DNA from: Lytechinus pictus
Lineage: Eukaryota > Echinodermata > Echinoidea > Temnopleuroida > Toxopneustidae
NCBI RefSeq assembly: GCF_037042905.1
Contig: NC_087247.1
Location: forward strand, 34,737,420 to 34,801,419
Direction of reading: 5' to 3'
Length of the DNA: 64,000 nt
The number at the start of each line of letters is the position of its first letter. Position 1 is the stretch's first letter. The position numbers and the translations under genes are program-made. The notes beneath the pieces are model-generated. The model made no database searches, was not told the DNA's origin, and saw only the letters and a program-made list of their open reading frames with translations. This document shows positions 1 to 12,400 of the stretch, piece by piece.

Positions 1-580
1 AAAGAAAACGGGAAAAGGAATTAAGAAGAACACGTGAGAAAGAACAATTCTACCCGATATGCAAATACATTAGCATGATTATAGGAAATAAATCAAAGAT
101 GACAAAAAAGGCAAACAAAAACGGGAAATGAAGGTAGAATGGAATGAGCCAAAATCTAAATTGGAAAATAAAGAAATTAAAGGGAGAAGATAACACTACC
201 GGGCTGCCGAGGATTGAAAATAACGAGCGGGAAGAAAGATAGGTGGTATATAGCATGATGTCGTATAAAAGTCTATCATAAACTTGCTAAATCTCCAAAG
301 CTACCGGGGCTCTGTCCAAGAGTCAAGACCCGTGCAGTGAGGGTTCTTCATCTATCAGTAACCTTTAAAGGGCTCTATAACGGGCCCCTGACCCTTCCTG
401 CATTAAGCTTTGCGTTGAAGCACTATAGCGTACGGGGGGCCGGGGGGGGGGGGTAGATCCACAGCCAAAGGGAAATAAAAGAGGCAGCGAAATGAGATGA
501 ATGAAAAAATATATGACATGATATTTGCTGTGATGTAAAAGCTATCACATAATTAGAATCTCATTTCAAAAGGCCATTTT
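1..580. other. Anonymous intergenic DNA
   Basis: No gene or recognisable element. A poly-G run lies near 436-455, and a GCTTCGC-containing phrase starts just after, at about 590. Confidence 0.4.
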
Positions 581-721
581 TCTTTCTGGCTCGCTTCGCT
601 CGCTGGCGACTTTTTACAAATTTTCCCACATTTAATTGCTATGGTGTGCCCGGGATGATAACGATCGATATACAACTGCATTGAATTTGTGTTGTGTGAA
701 AGCTTTATAAATTAAGAGTTT

Positions 722-1512
722 AGTTGCAAAAGGGCTTAGAGAAAAACCATGTTTTTTATTTTCACTTACTGCAATATTCTTATGAGAAAATAAATTGTCA
801 TGATGTACTACCCTATCATGTGAACATAAAATTGGGTATAAAAGAAATCTACCTGTCTTCAATTTTTTTTTAAATTCTTTAAAAAATTGTCATTGTGGAC
901 CTAAGCCCTTTTGCAAGTAAACTGAAATGAATCCAATCTATTTTTATTAAAAAAGTGATTTTTCTTTGCTACCTTTTTTCACGTTTTCATGTAAATTTCA
1001 AATTTTCTTTATTTTCACCAAAGCGACTAAAAATTTAGAGGTTTTGAGACAAAAAACAATAAAATTTATGAACAATGGACCTAACCCCTTTTGACATATG
1101 AGCTCTGCAGAAGAGTTTGTTTGCAAAAGGGGTTAGGTCCACTCCAAGAAAATCTTTTTTTTAAATTCTTCTATATTGCATATTCTTATGCGAAACTAAA
1201 TTTTCAAGATTCCCTACCATGACAACATAAAATTGGGTATTAAAAAATCTACCTTTATTCATATTTTTAAAATATTCTTTTCCAAAAAATTCGGTGTGGA
1301 CCTTATCCCTTTAGCAACTAAACTTAAATGGACCTAACCCCTTGTGAAAAAAAAGTTATTTTTCTTTGCCGTTTTTGATCACTTTTAAATAAGAATTTCA
1401 ACTTTTCTTTGGTGTCATCTTATAGAGCTACTAAAAATCTATACATTGAGACCAAAAAAAAAATCAAATTTGATGAAAAATGGACCTAACCCCTTTTGCA
1501 AGTGAGCTCTTC
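722..1512. repeat. Diverged tandem repeat, two units of about 400 bp
   Basis: Two units begin near 722 and 1122. Each opens with a TTGCAAAAGGG(G/C)TTAG phrase and ends with the reverse complement (GGACCTAACCCCTTTTG), with a further inverted copy in the middle. Between them the units share blocks such as CATAAAATTGGGTATAAAA and TTTTTCTTTGC. The phrase therefore appears in both orientations at least six times. Not coding. Confidence 0.65.
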
Positions 1513-2214
1513 AAATATACACGCAATTTGATTAAAATCAGTGGCCATCTGTAAGGTTTAAAATGGCTTTAATATCAAGAGGTTTCGGGGCTCCGCCCCG
1601 GACTCGATCCACACATAAAGCACTGTTGTATGGATGAGTTTGGACTATGGCCCCCAAAAGTTCTACAACCAAACCAAAAAAAAGGAGGAAAGAAAGAAAA
1701 GCAAAGCAAAAGTGTATTAAATTTCTCTGAAGATCACGTCAAAATCTGTCTTCATGTTAGATTCTCAAGAAAAGGTGATTTTTTCATCTCTCTCGCTTCG
1801 CTTGCTCGGGACTTATATGAAGCGATACTTCTTGCCACAAGCATCATACTGGGGTCCCTCGAGCATATAGAGCTTCGCCCTGATACGCACAATCATAACA
1901 AATATCCTGTTCACCTTGGCGTACAAAAAAAAGAGAAAAAAGAAAAGAGAGAAGGGTGAAATATGATATTATCTTTTTAACATTATGTCAACATATCTAT
2001 CACAAAATTGACTTTTTGCCATAAAAATGTCAAAATTTTTGCTCGCTCGCATTTATATACATTTTTTTGCCCGATACACCATATCGCCCCCTCAAAATTT
2101 TTGCCTTATGACGTCATTGCCTGTTCCATGATAATTATGACAGGAAATTTTTGGCTCTTGCCCCCCCCCCCCCCCCCCCTGGCCACCGACACTGTTACGC
2201 CCCAGCTGTTCTAA

Positions 2215-3060
2215 TTGACGACATAGAAGCTTGTCGGAAACAACATTTATACATGCAAAATGCATTTTTATTATATTTTAATTATTACAAAAATGTTGGA
2301 AGAATTCCCGTGACTATATAAGCATTTAGAATTTCAGGGAAGTAATTAACATCCATAAATTTGAGTAATGTAAAAAAAACATGAGTACTTATAGCAAAAC
2401 TTTACTAATGCCATGAGAACGTTCATAGTTTGATGAAAATTTTAAATATATATTTTAAGATTTGCATTTCATGTTGTAGAATTTAAATCAAAAGACATAT
2501 TGTAACACATCATTGATAAAGATGAAAGATTAAAAACGATAAACGAAAACCCGACATTGATATTTTAAAATTGCGAATTTAAACGAAAAGTGGATTGAGG
2601 TGCTTTTGTGCACTTTGCCTCATTCCCCGGATTGAGGAGAAGATATTTCGAAAAAATAGCCTTTTACACTCTGTGTTTGAAAAATCAAAATATCTTTTTT
2701 ATAATTTCTATAAACATTGAAATAAAAAACTATGTATAACTACTTTTCAACTGGAAAAAGAAGAAGAAAACAAAAGAAATATATAAACTTATGATAATAA
2801 CAATAATAAATAAATAAAATATTAAACCCAACGTTAAGCATTCCATAAGCTGAAAGGTTGACGAGCTGAAAGTCTCGAGTCAAGTCTCGAGTCTGGGTTA
2901 AGGTTTGTCACATTTTGGAGAGCAAAATAGAGTAAGTTTCGATATTATAATGGTTTCATATGTGATTAAAAATTAATTCTGAATTATTCATGGTGGTCGA
3001 TTGAGTGTAAACTTGTCATATCTTATTATTTGTCTTTATTTTATGTCCAAAGTAGAAACC
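2215..3060. other. A+T-rich intergenic DNA
   Basis: No open frames above background and no clear repeat. A tandem AGTCTCGAGTC phrase occurs at about 2871-2893. Confidence 0.4.
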
Positions 3061-3205
3061 ACTAATCATGATTGATGCAGTGCACTGCAGGAGGAGTGCA
3101 GTGCGACGCGGCGAGAAGCAGCCGCGCCCACGGGCTGGGGCCTGCGACTGGCGCGCCCGGCTTAGGGGCTAGGTAGGCAAGTGTCTGACTGGCCGCTCGC
3201 CTTCA
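3061..3205. other. G+C-rich block
   Basis: A short island of high G+C (GACGCGGCGAGAAGCAGCCG and following) in A+T-rich surroundings. No open frame or RNA gene recognised. Confidence 0.3.
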
Positions 3206-3270
3206 GAAGTTCAGTAACGTAAACTTACTCCTTCTTTTTTAATCTTTTATTGACTTTTGATTGTTACAAC

Positions 3271-3443
3271 TGGGCGTTGTGGCGTGCGCCTGTAATCCAA
3301 GCTGTGGGGAAGTTACAAATTGATGCAGAGGTTCGAGCCCTGGTCACGTCTTTCGGATGGTGACGTTAAAGGTCAGTCCCAGACGTAAATAATCATATCT
3401 GATTGATACACGTCTGACAAAACTCAAATACACACACACTTAG
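3271..3443 (+). repeat. SINE with 7SL-like head and B box
   Basis: The first 35 bases (GGGCGTTGTGGCGTGCGCCT, then GTAATCCAAGCT) closely resemble the 5' Alu domain of 7SL RNA. A perfect RNA polymerase III B box (GGTTCGAGCCC) follows at 3330-3340. After a body with TTTCGGATGGTGACGTTAAA it ends in a short ACACACAC tail. The length of about 170 bp, pol III box and simple tail make it a SINE. The 7SL relation rests on my alignment by eye. Confidence 0.6.
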
Positions 3444-3589
3444 TGTGCAGAATTATGGGGGGGGGGGGGTGGACAGCTTGTAACTGTCAGCCTAGCCCCA
3501 GTTTTTGCTCAGCCAGCTCCAGCACCCCCCAAAAAAAACCATTCTGAGACTGAGCTGAGGCTGAGCTTTGCCTTTGGTTTTGCCTTTAG

Positions 3590-3760
3590 GTAGGTACGCT
3601 ACTCTAGCGCGAGAGGGCGCGATTTTCGCGTCATCATTTTCGCGTACGAAAATGGCGACAAGCTGCTTCGGGAGCCGGTGCGAGCAATAACGGCAAGCCC
3701 TACTTGAGTCTCCTGTCTAGGATGGTAAACGTATATCAATGGGAATGAAAACGATGACAT
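3590..3760. promoter_or_regulatory. CpG-rich block, candidate promoter
   Basis: Repeated CG dinucleotides (GCGCGAGAGGGCGCG, TTTTCGCGTCATC, TTTTCGCGTACG) are followed by AAAATGGCGAC, a YY1-like initiator context. Surrounding DNA is A+T-rich and CpG-poor. The short ORF from that ATG is only 12 codons, so this is not coding. It may be a transcription start region for the + strand; no TATA box is evident. Confidence 0.25.
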
Positions 3761-3770
3761 CATCTTCCCA

Positions 3771-3792
3771 ATGCATTCAGCTATACTGCACG
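3771..3792 (+). other. Possible upstream first exon of METAP1D
   Basis: A short open stretch starting ATG at 3771 ends at a good donor (ACG followed by GTAAGC at 3793). It ends in phase 1. Joining it to the acceptor at 9389 gives an uninterrupted frame through the METAP1D start (MHSAILH, then ELPSTS, then MLKPV). It lies just downstream of a CpG-rich block at about 3600-3700, which would suit a promoter. The frame match could be chance (roughly one in three), and the added residues include a glutamate, which suits a presequence poorly. A non-coding first exon ending near 7226 (TTGAG, then GTAAGT) is an equally good alternative. Confidence 0.22.
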
Positions 3793-5283
3793 GTAAGCTC
3801 TTGCGACGGAGGATCGAGATCGGAACAAAAATTGCACTAAAACAGTCTGTAAGTACAGTTTATGCATCAAATCATCATTATATGTTATTTTCATGGAATT
3901 ATCAGACATATTACGCTAAAAATACATATGCTACTCGAAAATTGAAGTCGTAAGCTTTCATTTCTTACCTCATTCATGGCAGCATTTCTTGCCACCATTT
4001 GCCACGGACGAATGTTAAACGCCCTTGCTATTTGTTTCGTGGGATTTTTTTTAAAGTTTGGCGACGCGTTTCGCGGGCTAATTTATGGCGGCTGCTAGGG
4101 TTTTGGGTTGCCCGCGGTGTGTAGTCCTGCGCATTGGAATTTGTGTAGCAGACCGTCTACCGTGATATGTCTGGTATTTCTTTGATTAAAAAAAACTTTT
4201 TCTTTTTTATAAATTAGGAATTGAAAACCAGACACAAATGTAGAAATCAGAAATACATCCCACATTGACACACATTCATTTTGATTGAATAAAATATTGA
4301 AAAAAAATGGCAAATGACGCAACAACTTTCTGAATCTTCTCGAACCTAATTTTAGCCTTTACTTTAGGTAATTTACTTAAGTCTTGATTTATTATTTGAT
4401 GATTATATTCTGTTGAAAATTCATGTAACATGATTTCTTTTGGCCTAATCAAACTTAAATTTTTTATTATTTTAAAAATGAATGGCCTAGATCTAATTTA
4501 ATTCATTATCATTTTAATTTTCTTTTGTTTTCATATTTTTATTTTCATTCAGATTAATTTCTTACCTCCATTTGAGCATGGCAATACTTACTGATCTGAA
4601 GTCGAGGGGCCCAACAATGAACAGACTTGGGCTGCATGAGCCGTCGAATATCTGTGGTTCCAAGAAAGCGTGATGGAAATGCCGCCGTAAAAAAACCAAC
4701 CCCACCTCTGCCTCTGGGCTTTGTTCTTGGCGATCCTGCATTCCATTCAGACTGCAACTTTAAGCAGGAATTGTTCTACCAACTACTTAATTATTCACAA
4801 ATGTGAATTGCAGCTTTTAAATTGACAAGAAAGAAACAATTGATTTATCTCACCCCCCCCCCAACTGTCTTCTAACATTTTCTATCACCCCAAACTAACA
4901 CTTTTTTTTCTTGTATGTCTGTTTAAATATTTTTATTTAGACTTTATGTAATTTTTTCATGATTTATTTAAGAAGTATGAGCAAAAAAACAAACAATTTG
5001 GCACATGCAGTAGAGAAGAGAAGGAACATAGTGTTGAAAAAGGATACACATACAGATCTGAATATTAAAATAAATTTAAAAAAGAAATGACAAATCCACA
5101 CTGACACATGAAAGTATTCATTTTATTTTTTTTCCTTGTTGGCATTGGTTACATTAATTAACTCCACATAAAAATATAAATTGGATATTTTAACAGTATT
5201 AATGAAGTTGCTCAATAAAATTTAAAATTAGGTATTCTCATTGGAGGTAATGGTTGATACAGATGGGTGGGTGGACCTGCAGC

Positions 5284-5612
5284 CACTAGCGTACCTATGG
5301 GGGGGGGGCAGACTGCCCCCCCCCGACGAGTCACAACCCATGCAAGGGACGTATCCCTGCCCCCCCCCCCTGATGAGCCACCGGTGGCCCCCTCCTTTGA
5401 AGTCTAAGACCTTTTTTTTTTGCTTGTAATTTTTTTTCTGTTGCGAAATGTACTTAATAACCTGTTGAGGGCCTTTTTTTTTTTTTGGCTTGTAATTTTT
5501 TTTTCTGGTACGAAATCCTTTATTTGTGGTTGAAGACTTTTTTGCTTGTCAAATTTTTGGGCGGACGATTTTGCCCCCCCCCCCCCTGTGGAAAATCCTA
5601 GGTACGCTACTG
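5284..5612. mobile_element. Non-autonomous hAT-like element (family CACTAGCGTACC)
   Basis: The 329-bp element starts CACTAGCGTACCTA and ends TAGGTACGCTACTG. It is flanked by a perfect 8-bp target duplication CCTGCAGC (5276-5283 and 5613-5620). The interior is poly-G and poly-C runs and TTTTTGCTTGTCAA-type phrases with no transposase. The 8-bp duplication with CA...TG ends fits the hAT superfamily. A second copy in opposite orientation lies at 20296-21995. Confidence 0.85.
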
Positions 5613-7064
5613 CCTGCAGCTCTATTGTTTTATTAGATTTTCATTTTTTATTGCTGGGGGGGGGTATTATGTAGAGCTGAAGCCAAATGATCTTATGAGG
5701 CAAGATTCAGTGTACAGCTCAATATGATGCATGTAAAGTGATTTATTTAACTTTTGAAATATCAATTAAGAACTGGAATGATGAATGATATGAATATAAG
5801 AAATATATTAAATGCATGTAAAGTGATTTATTAAACTTTTGAAATATCAATTAAGAACTGGAATGATGAATGTTATGAATATAAGAAATCTATTATATGC
5901 TAGTTCATCACAACTTCAGCTGGATCTTGCTGCAGAAAGTGCATCGTGTAGTTCTACAAATATCTCGGGTGAGAGGCAGTTTGGCAGAGCGGATGCAATG
6001 CTTCATAGGGCCCCTAACATTTCTGTGGTAAGGTCGAATCCAAACTGATGTTTTCATCAAATGATACAGCCTCCTGGCTACAAAAATTTCCTGTAGATGA
6101 AAGAGAAAACAAAATAATGAATGCAATGAAATTGGGAAAAAGTGAGGCTAGAGGAGCAAAAACAAAAGCAAATGGTTGTAAAGTTAGTACAGGAGAGGAA
6201 CAAAATGAGAAGAAAGGAACTCACAGAAAAGGAAACAAAACAGACAGACAAACTTGAGACTAGCTCCTTTAAAAAAAGTTCTGTATGGTGTACTATGGAT
6301 CTGTAAAAATATTTTAAAATTATGTAAAGTTTCAAGGATTGAGCATGCATAGGAAATCACGTAAAGGCAAGGATATCAAGTCACGAATAAAAACAAAAAA
6401 TGAGGGGGGGGAATGGGAATTACATCACCCCCCCCCCCACCCCGCCTCTCCAAAAAAAAAAAAAAAAACGACTTTAATAACTTGTCAAAACTCTATCTAG
6501 TATCAGCTTATGTTATTATCCTTTTTAATGTTATTGTTAGGGATCGAGAGAAAGGATGAACGCGGGGGGGGGTGCATTTTTCGGATTCATACTTTCAGGC
6601 ATCAGTGTACTGAAGGGGAACATTTAACATAGGACTACAAAAAATTGCGGTGGACAGACAAGAAACAAGAAATGATGATTAAAATGAAAGAAAAAATTCT
6701 CGATCTCAAAACAACTTGAAAAAAGAAAGATGCAAAACCAAATGTTATCAACTCACTTACATATTATATTTGAAATCCATCCCAATGGTCTTCCATGTCG
6801 TAATTGTGCACTGTAATTCAGATAATCTAGTTAAAACATGTGAAATTAACTTCAAGTCTCAAATCAATCGTCTTGCACACTGTGCCTTGCAAAACAACAA
6901 AATACTCCGATATATGCGTATCATGAACGCACATGCATATTTATGAGCGCCGCGAAAATGACCAATCTCATTCACAAATGATGCGCACTTACGCTTCGTC
7001 ACCATGCCGCGAGAAGCGTTTATGCGCGATGTAAAATCTCCGCCCCGAATTGGCAATCCCCGAA

Positions 7065-7075
7065 TGCGCATGCGC
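7065..7075. promoter_or_regulatory. NRF-1/P3A2-type palindromic site
   Basis: The 11-mer TGCGCATGCGC is a perfect match to the NRF-1 palindrome. It sits in a locally CpG-rich block (about 6950-7110) in otherwise A+T-rich DNA. A donor-like GAG|GTAAGT follows at 7227, and the next gene on this strand is the mitochondrial METAP1D at 9.4 kb. NRF-1 (called P3A2 in sea urchins) controls many nuclear genes for mitochondrial proteins, so this could mark the METAP1D promoter. Assignment as a working promoter is inference. Confidence 0.35.
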
Positions 7076-7265
7076 GGTGGTGATTGATACTCGATGGTCG
7101 ACAATTCGTTCGGAATGGATAATACTTAGAAATCATTTCTTAAAAAAATCATAACTTGAGTTATTCTTCATCATATGTCTTAATCAATGCATCATCGTAA
7201 TGGGTGACACATTTTCTTTATGTTGAGGTAAGTTTCAACAGATTTGGATGAAGATTTGAATTATC

Positions 7266-7600
7266 AGTGGCGTACCTACTTTAGGCTTTGGCAAAGCCCT
7301 TTATATACTGCCGCAACTTATTTCGTCATAATGGAAACACATCATTTACACTGAAGAAATGAACGATTATGATTTCATGTAATAACAAGAAAAAGGAAAG
7401 TGGGGTATGACATCGTCAGCCCACCTAATGAATATTCATGACGATGTGCATGTAACTGTTTTCACAAAATGTTGAAAAACTTTAAAATTCAATAGCTTAG
7501 TTATTTGTTATCTGATTCTGATGAAATTTTCAGCATTTGCTTTGTGAGTTTTACTCTATTTATTTAGATATAAATATTTTCAGCCCTGACCATCCCTTTA
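7266..7600. repeat. Element fragments: hAT-like tip plus partial MITE
   Basis: CAGTGGCGTACCTA at 7266 looks like a lone hAT-like terminus. From about 7360 to 7600 the sequence matches the right part of the element at 50154-50761 (TATGATTTCATGTAATAACA, CCTAATGAATATTCATGAC, TTAGATATAAATA), so this is a truncated copy. Confidence 0.6.
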
Positions 7601-8399
7601 AGATGGTTGCAGACGTAGACTGCAGTGCAAGTGGGTAGAGCTGTCACAGTTCCCAGCCTAAATTCTCACACATTGCACTCATTCAATGAACAAGGTTATG
7701 ATGTAACCTTGTTCTCTGTTTCTATTCCCTGTGTATTGAAATAAGGTTGGCAATGTTTGGCTTATTTTCTCTTGTTCTTGGGAACAAATGCTTGATTATT
7801 TTTACACTGTCGGTTTCCATTACAGCTATTCATCACGTAAATTGGCTCTTCAGTAAATTAAATTCTTTATAAATAATTATTTCTACATTTAAAACAGAGA
7901 TTGAAAAATGAAAATTTTCTTGCAATTTTATATTTCACCAGTAGAGGGTGTACACAAAGTCAGAATGACAAAAATATGCAAAAATATCAAGTTTTTGAGG
8001 GCACTGGTGAATACAAAAATGATTCCCAGGTAACTAATGAAAAATAAATTGCAATTGTATAGAAAATAGTATTTTTGGTCGCAAAAGTAATATTTTAATG
8101 AATTTTTCAAGTGTGTGTTTTGTACTGCTTTGGCATACCATAGATCTACATGTAGATTCCCCACAGGCAGGGTGGTTACAGTGAACACATTGCAGATCTT
8201 TGAACTTGGCATCTCTGAGTGTTATTTACAAATGTTCCAGTACGTGATACAGTATTGCAAATCATTAATGTTATATTTTTGTATTTCTCCCTTTCATTTG
8301 GTGTCTGACCAGTATTCATTATTGATGCTTACCTTTTTTTTTCTTCTTTTTTTTCTTCCCATGTATATCTTGTTTACCTATGTAACCTATGATTAGATA

Positions 8400-8960
8400 T
8401 GATGCCCTTCTTTCAGATTCTGTCTGATCTTTCTATTTCTCTCTTTCTGTCTTTCTCCCTCCTCTCTCTATCTCCCTGTTGCTCTTTCCCACTCACTCGT
8501 CTATTATGATCGCCATCATGTATTTTTTTTGTTACACATAATTATTATATTTGTAATCTGCAATTTATTGTTTACTAGTGGGTCTTTCTTTTTTTCCTCC
8601 TTCATTCCTTTATTTTTTGCTACACCCCCTCTCTATTCTCACCTTTTCACATGCTTACTCTTGCCGTTCTTGCTCCCCTTTCTTGCTCCTCACCTGCTTT
8701 TTTTTATATATATATAAATTTAATCTGTCTTATTACATGGATCTGCTCATTCTATTTCTTCTAATACTATTATTGCATTTTAAACATAATGTATATTTTT
8801 TTTCTTCTTTAATGGTCACTGCATGTTATGTATTTATTTATTTCTTTGTTATGTATTTAAAAAAATGTAAACTCACATTGTTAGTCTTCAGACTTTTTGA
8901 TGAGTATTGTTTAATAAAACCGAATTAAATTTGAATGAATTTGAATTTGAATTTGAAAAG
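8400..8960 (+). repeat. Possible LINE 3' end with TTGAAT-type tail
   Basis: The stretch ends in TTTGAATGAATTTGAATTTG repeats just after an AATAAA, as many CR1/L2-like elements do. The upstream part is a pyrimidine-rich tract without a recognisable reverse-transcriptase frame. Confidence 0.3.
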
Positions 8961-9406
8961 TGCAGTGATTGAGAAATTGAGGCCAATGCTGATTTAAACA
9001 GCATACAGCTGAAATTTCTTTTACATGTTTTAAACATTTTTTTCCTTTCATTTGGTTTTTCCTCCTACACAGGCAGCTAGCTATAGCCTCATGCACAAAT
9101 AGGCTCAATGTTAAACATTTCCTTAAAAAATTGTTTTCTGATTTTTTTTTTATACATAATTTTTGTTTTAAATGAAATTGCACTTAGGTGATAATTAATT
9201 ATTTAAGTCATTTTGATTATTTTCAAAACTTTAATCATACCTATATTTTGATGAAAAATGTATTAACAATAATGAAGACATATGTATTCTTACATACATC
9301 CTTGGTATAAACAAGTTTTCTGCAGGTATGACCTCTGCTTAATTTGTTTAAAATTGACACAGTATTTTGATCTCTTCTTAATCTTATAGAACTACCCAGT
9401 ACCAGT

Positions 9407-12400
9407 ATGCTAAAGCCAGTCACACTACTCTCTTCTCAGTGTAAGAAATCTGTGACCAAGTTATTATGCAAAGGATGCTTAAGTCAGCTACAGAAAACAC
9501 AGTCAAGGACCGCATTCAACATCTTCCAGAAATGGGGTAAAAAGACAGAACCAGTTTCACCAAGTAACTACTCAGTGGTCAAAGCTGGAAAGGTGAGCAA
9601 TAGGGTACTGTCTGTTTTCCTTTCTAATAAATTACATTCAGCTTATTTATTTTCCTCTTTTAATTCAACATAATACAGTTTACATAGATTCAGAGACTAA
9701 TGTGTATACAGGGCTTAAATCAACAGGGTTGGTGCTCCTTTTTAACCCTTTTCTCCCTATTTCTGTTGTGATTTGAAAATGTGTCCTCTTGGAAGGTGGC
9801 CTTCCAGTGCAATAAATGATTTGAAGAAAAAGAAAACAATCAGGAAATGGAAAGGGATGGAGAGTTGGCTAAAAACCAGAAGTCAAGGGTGTAGAAGGCC
9901 CCTTATGAATATAGACCTAAACCCCTCAAAAAAAAGTTTGGAAATCTGACTTTGATTGATAATCCCTCCTCGGTTTTAGTGCATATTAATGTATGATGGA
10001 TACCAATGAATAGATCATTTAATTCTCTTTAGAATGCTACCCTACATGATATGATTATGGTTCACATGGAGGTGCAGTGCCTTGAAATGTGGGGCAATGT
10101 CAAAATTCAAAAGTTGCAAAATGACACAATATTGAAAGTCACTGTTCTTTTTTTCTGTGTTGATAAGTGAGTTTCAAAGCGGTTTCTTTTGTTTTCTTGC
10201 ACCTTAACATCAACATTAATATGGAGATCTGTGATATAACATGATTTGAGTCGTGGTTTGAAATACCCATGCATGTTTGTTTGTTATGTGTTACTGTTTG
10301 CTTGTGCAGAGGTGTGTTTGATTCCATGTTAATGTCGATTTTAACGTGCATGAAAACAAATAAAAACGCTGAGAAACTCACTCATCACCACGGAAAAAAA
10401 AGATAAGTGACTTTCAATATTGTGTCATTCTGCAACTTTTTAATTTTGACCTTGCCCCACATTTCAAGGCACTTGATCAGTTTATGGAATTGCCCTCCTT
10501 CTACTTGAACAGAGTGACATCTCAAGTTTTCATTTATTTGTAGAAGTGTATTGCAGATTTGGTTAGCACATACTTTAATATAGTAAAATTAAAGTTTCAT
10601 TCAATCCCTTCAACATAATAAGAATATCCTTTACCCTCAATATTGATTTATAATCACATGTAAATCTATGTAAGTCTTGACACGTATATCTGTATGATCG
10701 ATTAGAGACAAATACAAGTAATACACGTTTTGTATCATCTAGTCTGAATTGCCTTGAATTTATTTATTTTATTCATAGAACATTGATTCACCCATTACCG
10801 TAAAAACCCAATTCATATTTAAGATAATATTTCATCCTCTCAACAACTTTATTTTTTCTCACATTATAGGTGAGTCCATTTAGGACAGTCCCAGAAGAAA
10901 TAGAGATGCCAGATTATGCACATTCTGGCATTCCGACGATGGCTCCACAGAGGAAGGTTTTTCTATTAGATCATGCTTCTATTGAATGTATGAGAGAGGC
11001 TGGTAGATTAGGTCGAAAACTTCTAGATCTTACAGCATCGTGTATAGAGGTATGAGCCATGGAAGTTTCAGTTCTAGACTTTTGTTTTGCCTAGGTTTTT
11101 TCATCAATAATTCAGTATATTAAAATATCATGAAGGAAGTAATAAATTCAGCTTTTGAATCTCTTCTGTGGACAATCTCAAAGCAATTTGTAATATGTAT
11201 GCATATAACAAAGGCTTCTTTCACTTGTTATTTTCTACTTCTTCTTTTTCAATTTGTGTAATCCCAAAATACTATGATTTTTTATTTTAATAACTTCACA
11301 ATAGTGTACATAATTCTCATGTGTTATTAATTGTGCCTATAGCTTCATGGGAATGAAAAAGCTATTTTTAAAGACTCCATGTGTGCTATTATCTGACACA
11401 TGTCCCTCATCAGGCATGTACTTTTGCTAAAATTGCTGATTTGTATTCCTTCATATTCTATTGTTTTTGGCCCATTTCATTTTAGCTGTTATTATATTTT
11501 CACTGTCTTTATGGTTGAAATAGATGAAAATTAAATTCTTATAAAGATGGTAAGAATACAGTATGAGGATGCTGTTCTTTTCAGGACCTTGCATTTTCAA
11601 GAAAAAAGCATGGTACCTTGAAGGCATAAAGGGTTCTACCACCATAGAATCCTGCAGGAGCTTCAAGACTTCATTTCTTGTTTTTTTTTTTTTTTGCATT
11701 AGGTTGGAGTCACAACAGATCAGTTAGATGAAATTCTTCACGAAGCCTGCATAGATAATAAAGCATACCCTTCAACTCTCAATTACAACTCCTTCCCCAA
11801 GTCATTATGTACATCAGTCAACAATGTGATGGTCCATGGTATACCTGACGATAGACCTCTTGAAGATGGCGATATCATCACTGCAGACATCACAGTAATT
11901 TTCATTTCCAATTTTGAAATGGGAAAAAGTTCCCTGTATGCTATGAGCATAGGCGGCGGAAGCGGGGGGGGGGGGACGTGTCCCCCCCTAAATTTTAGGT
12001 GGGGGGGGACGGTCCCCCCCTAAATCTTTTGTTGATAACTTTTTTTTTGTTTTTGTATGCTTGTCAATTTTTTTTTCCCTGCGTCCCCCCTAAAATTTTA
12101 GGTTGATAACCTTTTTTTTTTTTTTTTTGCTTGTCAAAAAAAATTTGTGGTCCCCCCCCTAAAATTTTTGGCTTCCGCCGCCAATGGCTATGAGCACTCC
12201 AATAGGTAACCTAACTAAGCGAGATAATCCTGGAATGACTTGAGCCCCATGGTAGGCTTAAAATTTTGAGATTTTTAGTTCAAGATAATTTTGTAAATTT
12301 GTTCCAGGTGGGAAAGTGCATGAGTGTAACTTTTCTATGTTTGTATTTTAATTTTGCAGTAATTGACTTGCAAAGAAAAAACTCTGGAGAAGAACTGAAT

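Noticed and set aside
4554-4757. 67-codon minus-strand frame
   Set aside because: No recognisable domain; joining it to nearby splice-like sites breaks the frame.
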